From the NCBI GenBank assembly GCA_946562005.1, contig CAMNVD010000046.1:1-8336 (forward strand): a stretch of 8,336 bases of DNA, given 5' to 3'. Made by a program: the position numbers and the translations under genes. The notes below the pieces were generated by a model. It did no database searches and was not told the DNA's origin. It saw only the letters and a list, made by a program, of their open reading frames with translations. Shown here piece by piece: positions 6,412 to 8,336 of this stretch. The DNA comes from an uncultured Clostridia bacterium (GTDB lineage Bacteria; Bacillota; Dehalobacteriia; UBA4068; JAAVYR01). The stretch's first letter is position 1. Each line of letters begins with the position of its first letter.

Positions 6412-7248
6412 GTGGAAGGATTGCAGAATGCTAGGCGAAAATTGATTATCATAGGTGTTATCGCCTTTGTTATTATTTTTCTGTTTATAGCTTATCATAC
6501 CGGTCCGAAACGGGATGATATGTCTACCATAGAAAAAATATTTTGTGATGTGATGGCGCCTTTTCAAAACAGCTTGATTTGGGTAGGAAATCAATTTTCC
6601 TCCTTCGGCGGGTACTTTGCTAGTGTGAAAAACTTGGAAGCTGAAAATGCGCAGTTAAGGGAAGAAATCTCTGCTTTGCAAAAGGAAACAAGTCGTCTCG
6701 TTGAGGTGGATTTAGAAAACAGCCGTTTGCGTAAGCTTCTTGGTATGACAGAACGGTTAGAAAATAAATTTGCTACTACTGTAGTGCCTGTTATAGCCCG
6801 AAACTCTAGCTCTTGGTATAACACAGTTACCATTAAGGGGGGCGCAGACCAAGGATTTACCAAAGGGATGCCAGTGGTAAATGGTGATGGTCTCGTTGGG
6901 CGGATTATTTCTGTGAGCGAGTATACATCCGAAGTATTGTTGATATTAGATAAAGACGGCACAGTAGGGGTATTGGTGCAGCCGAGCCGGACGCCTGGAG
7001 TGGTAGAAGGCAAAGGTGATTTGGGCAATCATTTGCAGCTCAACCATGTGCCTTATGACGCTAATATTCAGAAAAATCAGACGGTGATTTCTTCTGGATT
7101 GGGCGGAATCTATCCAGCTGGTCTTTTGGTTGGTTATATTAGTGAGATACAGACGGCAGCAGGGGGCTTAATGTTGGAAGTAACAGTTACTCCTTTTGTG
7201 GACTTTGACCGTCTGGAAGAGGTAATGGTGCTGAAAGTCAAAGAATAG
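6412..7248 (+). CDS. mreC: Rod shape-determining protein MreC
   Basis: MreC is a single-pass membrane protein whose extracytoplasmic part activates PBP2 and links it to MreB filaments. The 278 residues are typical. A short basic N-terminus (RRK 8-10) precedes one transmembrane helix (about 11-28). A coiled coil (about 72-112, LEAENAQLREEISALQKE) follows, then the beta-rich MreC domain with ARNSSSWYNTVTIKGG (129-144), KGMPVVNGDGLVGRI (151-165), VISSGLGGIYPAGLLVG (225-241) and the C-terminal VTPFVDFDRLEEV (259-271). The start is uncertain: GTG at 6412 has its GGAG only 1 nt away, while TTG at 6421 lies 10 nt after GGAG (6407-6410). The TTG is therefore the better supported by spacing and would remove three residues. 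No ATG in frame precedes the membrane helix. Transcription probably depends on read-through of the mreB terminator. Confidence 0.95.
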   Translation: MEGLQNARRKLIIIGVIAFVIIFLFIAYHTGPKRDDMSTIEKIFCDVMAPFQNSLIWVGNQFSSFGGYFASVKNLEAENAQLREEISALQKETSRLVEVDLENSRLRKLLGMTERLENKFATTVVPVIARNSSSWYNTVTIKGGADQGFTKGMPVVNGDGLVGRIISVSEYTSEVLLILDKDGTVGVLVQPSRTPGVVEGKGDLGNHLQLNHVPYDANIQKNQTVISSGLGGIYPAGLLVGYISEIQTAAGGLMLEVTVTPFVDFDRLEEVMVLKVKE

Positions 7249-7298
7249 CAGAGGTATAACGTATATTTTTATATAACTAGTGGTAGGTAAAAGAAACC

Positions 7299-7814
7299 AT
7301 GAAAAGAAAATTTACTTTGTTTTTTATCCTGTTTTGCATTGTTATGCTGTCAGAAACCTGGTTGCCCCATATCCGCATTGGTGGGGTACAGCCGGATTTG
7401 CTGCTTATTTATATTGTCTTTTTAGGCATATTAGAGGGGCCTCTTTATGGTGGTATTGCCGGCGGTGTGTTGGGCCTTATCAGTGATATGATGATTGGAC
7501 AATATATCGGCCTGGGAATGTTAGGACGAATTCTGGCTGGTATCGTTGCAGGTTATCTAGGAGAAAAATTTTATCGGGACAATTATTGGATAACCATTGC
7601 TGCGACTGTGTTTGCTGTAGACATAACAGAGTTTATTTTTTGTTTTGGTGCCAATTTATTGGGATGGTCGCTTTCTCTTTGGGGATACACATTGCCATAT
7701 ATATTAGTGGCTTCATTATATAATGGGATTTTGGCGCCGTTTTTGTATGTATTATTTTATTTTTGTTGTGAAAATGGCTGGTTAAAAAAAATAGATGTTG
7801 TCGATATTGGTTAG
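7299..7814 (+). CDS. mreD: Rod shape-determining protein MreD
   Basis: MreD is a small polytopic membrane protein of the elongation complex that works with MreC and regulates PBP2/RodA activity. The protein has 171 residues, the usual size. It is strongly hydrophobic, with about five to six predicted membrane segments (roughly 5-20, 32-46, 50-65, 72-90, 96-118, 128-156). Family features include QPDLLL (31-36) and LGLISDMMIGQYIGLGML (58-75), matching the conserved G-x-x-x-D-x-x-x-G pattern. ATG 7299 is preceded by a weak AGGT site (7285-7288), about 10 nt away. It lies 50 nt after mreC with no terminator, and 32 nt before mrdA, so the three are probably one transcript. Confidence 0.92.
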   Translation: MKRKFTLFFILFCIVMLSETWLPHIRIGGVQPDLLLIYIVFLGILEGPLYGGIAGGVLGLISDMMIGQYIGLGMLGRILAGIVAGYLGEKFYRDNYWITIAATVFAVDITEFIFCFGANLLGWSLSLWGYTLPYILVASLYNGILAPFLYVLFYFCCENGWLKKIDVVDIG

Positions 7815-7833
7815 CACATTTGAGATTGTAAAA

Positions 7834-7849
7834 GGGGGGATACCATTTG
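7834..7849 (+). promoter_or_regulatory. Ribosome binding site that sets the TTG start of mrdA
   Basis: A GGGGGGA run (7834-7840) sits 6 nt before TTG 7847-7849. The first in-frame ATG (7967) falls after the membrane anchor and would remove it, so the TTG is the sensible start. Confidence 0.7.
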
Positions 7850-8336
7850 TCAGATTTAGAAAACAAAAAAAATGCAGAACAAACGTTTAAATTTAAGACT
7901 ATCGGTATCTTCCTAGCTATTTGTTTGGCTGTACTTACAGGCAGATTGTTTTTTTTACAGGTAGTCATGGCAGATGAATATACAACCATGTCCGACCGTA
8001 ATCAAATTCGTATTTTATCAACGCCAGCTAGGCGGGGAAACATCTATGATAAAAATATGAAGGAATTGGCCATTAGCAAGCCTATTTATGTGGTATCGTT
8101 GATTTCAACGGAAATAGACGATAAAGAAGAGATGGCAGAAGCGTTATCCGATTTGTTGCAGGACCCGGAAATCACACCGGAATTTATTCTGGATAAAATC
8201 AAAAATCATGTACGCAGCTATGAGCCCATTATCATTAAGCGATTTGCCTATGAAGAGGGTTTGAGTATCATAACGCAAATAGAAGAAATGCGGGTAGATT
8301 TACCTGGTGTAATGATTATGGAGGAACCGACTAGGT
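7847..8336 (+). CDS. mrdA: Penicillin-binding protein 2 (class B, elongation transpeptidase), 5' part
   Basis: Only the first 163 residues lie in the window; the frame is open to the edge. PBP2 crosslinks peptidoglycan during cell elongation with RodA and is activated by MreC. A short polar cytoplasmic tail (1-15) leads into one transmembrane helix (about 17-40, ending LFFLQVV). The first conserved motif of class B PBPs follows: RGNIYDKNMKELAIS (63-77), within the PBP dimer/pedestal domain, which continues to the edge with alternating helical, charged segments. The transpeptidase motifs SxxK, SxN and KTG would lie beyond the window, so activity cannot be verified. Position directly after mreD, as in many bacteria, favours PBP2 over FtsI or the sporulation protein SpoVD, which share this N-terminal layout. 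Start is TTG with a strong G-rich ribosome binding site. Confidence 0.9.
   Translation, partial: MSDLENKKNAEQTFKFKTIGIFLAICLAVLTGRLFFLQVVMADEYTTMSDRNQIRILSTPARRGNIYDKNMKELAISKPIYVVSLISTEIDDKEEMAEALSDLLQDPEITPEFILDKIKNHVRSYEPIIIKRFAYEEGLSIITQIEEMRVDLPGVMIMEEPTR

Noticed and set aside
6405..6434. Tiny ATG reading frame (MESGRIAEC) overlapping the mreC start
   Set aside because: It could in principle couple to mreC translation, but it has no ribosome binding site and such a short frame is expected by chance.

Overview
The window is a conserved housekeeping block of a low-to-mid GC member of the Firmicutes (Bacillota). The evidence is a class I T-box leader in front of valS, the valS-folC and maf-mreB-mreC-mreD-mrdA gene order, purine-rich Shine-Dalgarno sites, and frequent TTG/GTG starts. 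A Clostridia or Negativicutes relative fits, but the sequence seen here does not settle the genus. All genes are on the + strand and nothing looks like a mobile island or defence system.

Region 1 (1-371): the probable last codons of an upstream gene, then a near-consensus housekeeping promoter (TTGACA, 17 bp, TATGAT) and a complete valine T-box leader. It has Stem I with a GTA specifier codon, a perfect Stem III hairpin, the T-box antiterminator sequence with a TGGT bulge, and a competing intrinsic terminator. This leader should let uncharged tRNA-Val switch on valS and probably folC.

Region 2 (372-4422): valS (valyl-tRNA synthetase, 882 aa) and folC (folylpolyglutamate/dihydrofolate synthase, 436 aa). 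They are separated by a 91-nt spacer that carries one and a half copies of a short imperfectly palindromic repeat resembling a dispersed intergenic element.

Region 3 (4480-5058): maf, a nucleoside triphosphate pyrophosphatase of the dTTP/UTP type. The radC gene often found after maf is absent. A 241-nt AT-rich spacer with a TATAAT promoter takes its place.

Region 4 (5300-8336): the cell-elongation cluster mreB, mreC, mreD and the 5' part of mrdA (class B PBP2). Together these encode the actin-like scaffold, its periplasmic/extracytoplasmic linker, its membrane partner and the elongation transpeptidase. A strong hairpin-plus-T-tract between mreB and mreC probably lowers expression of mreCD-mrdA relative to mreB. 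mreB, mreC and mrdA all appear to use non-ATG start codons.

I found no convincing previously undescribed system. The points most worth checking are the mreB/mreC internal terminator, the repeat between valS and folC, and the T-box specifier.
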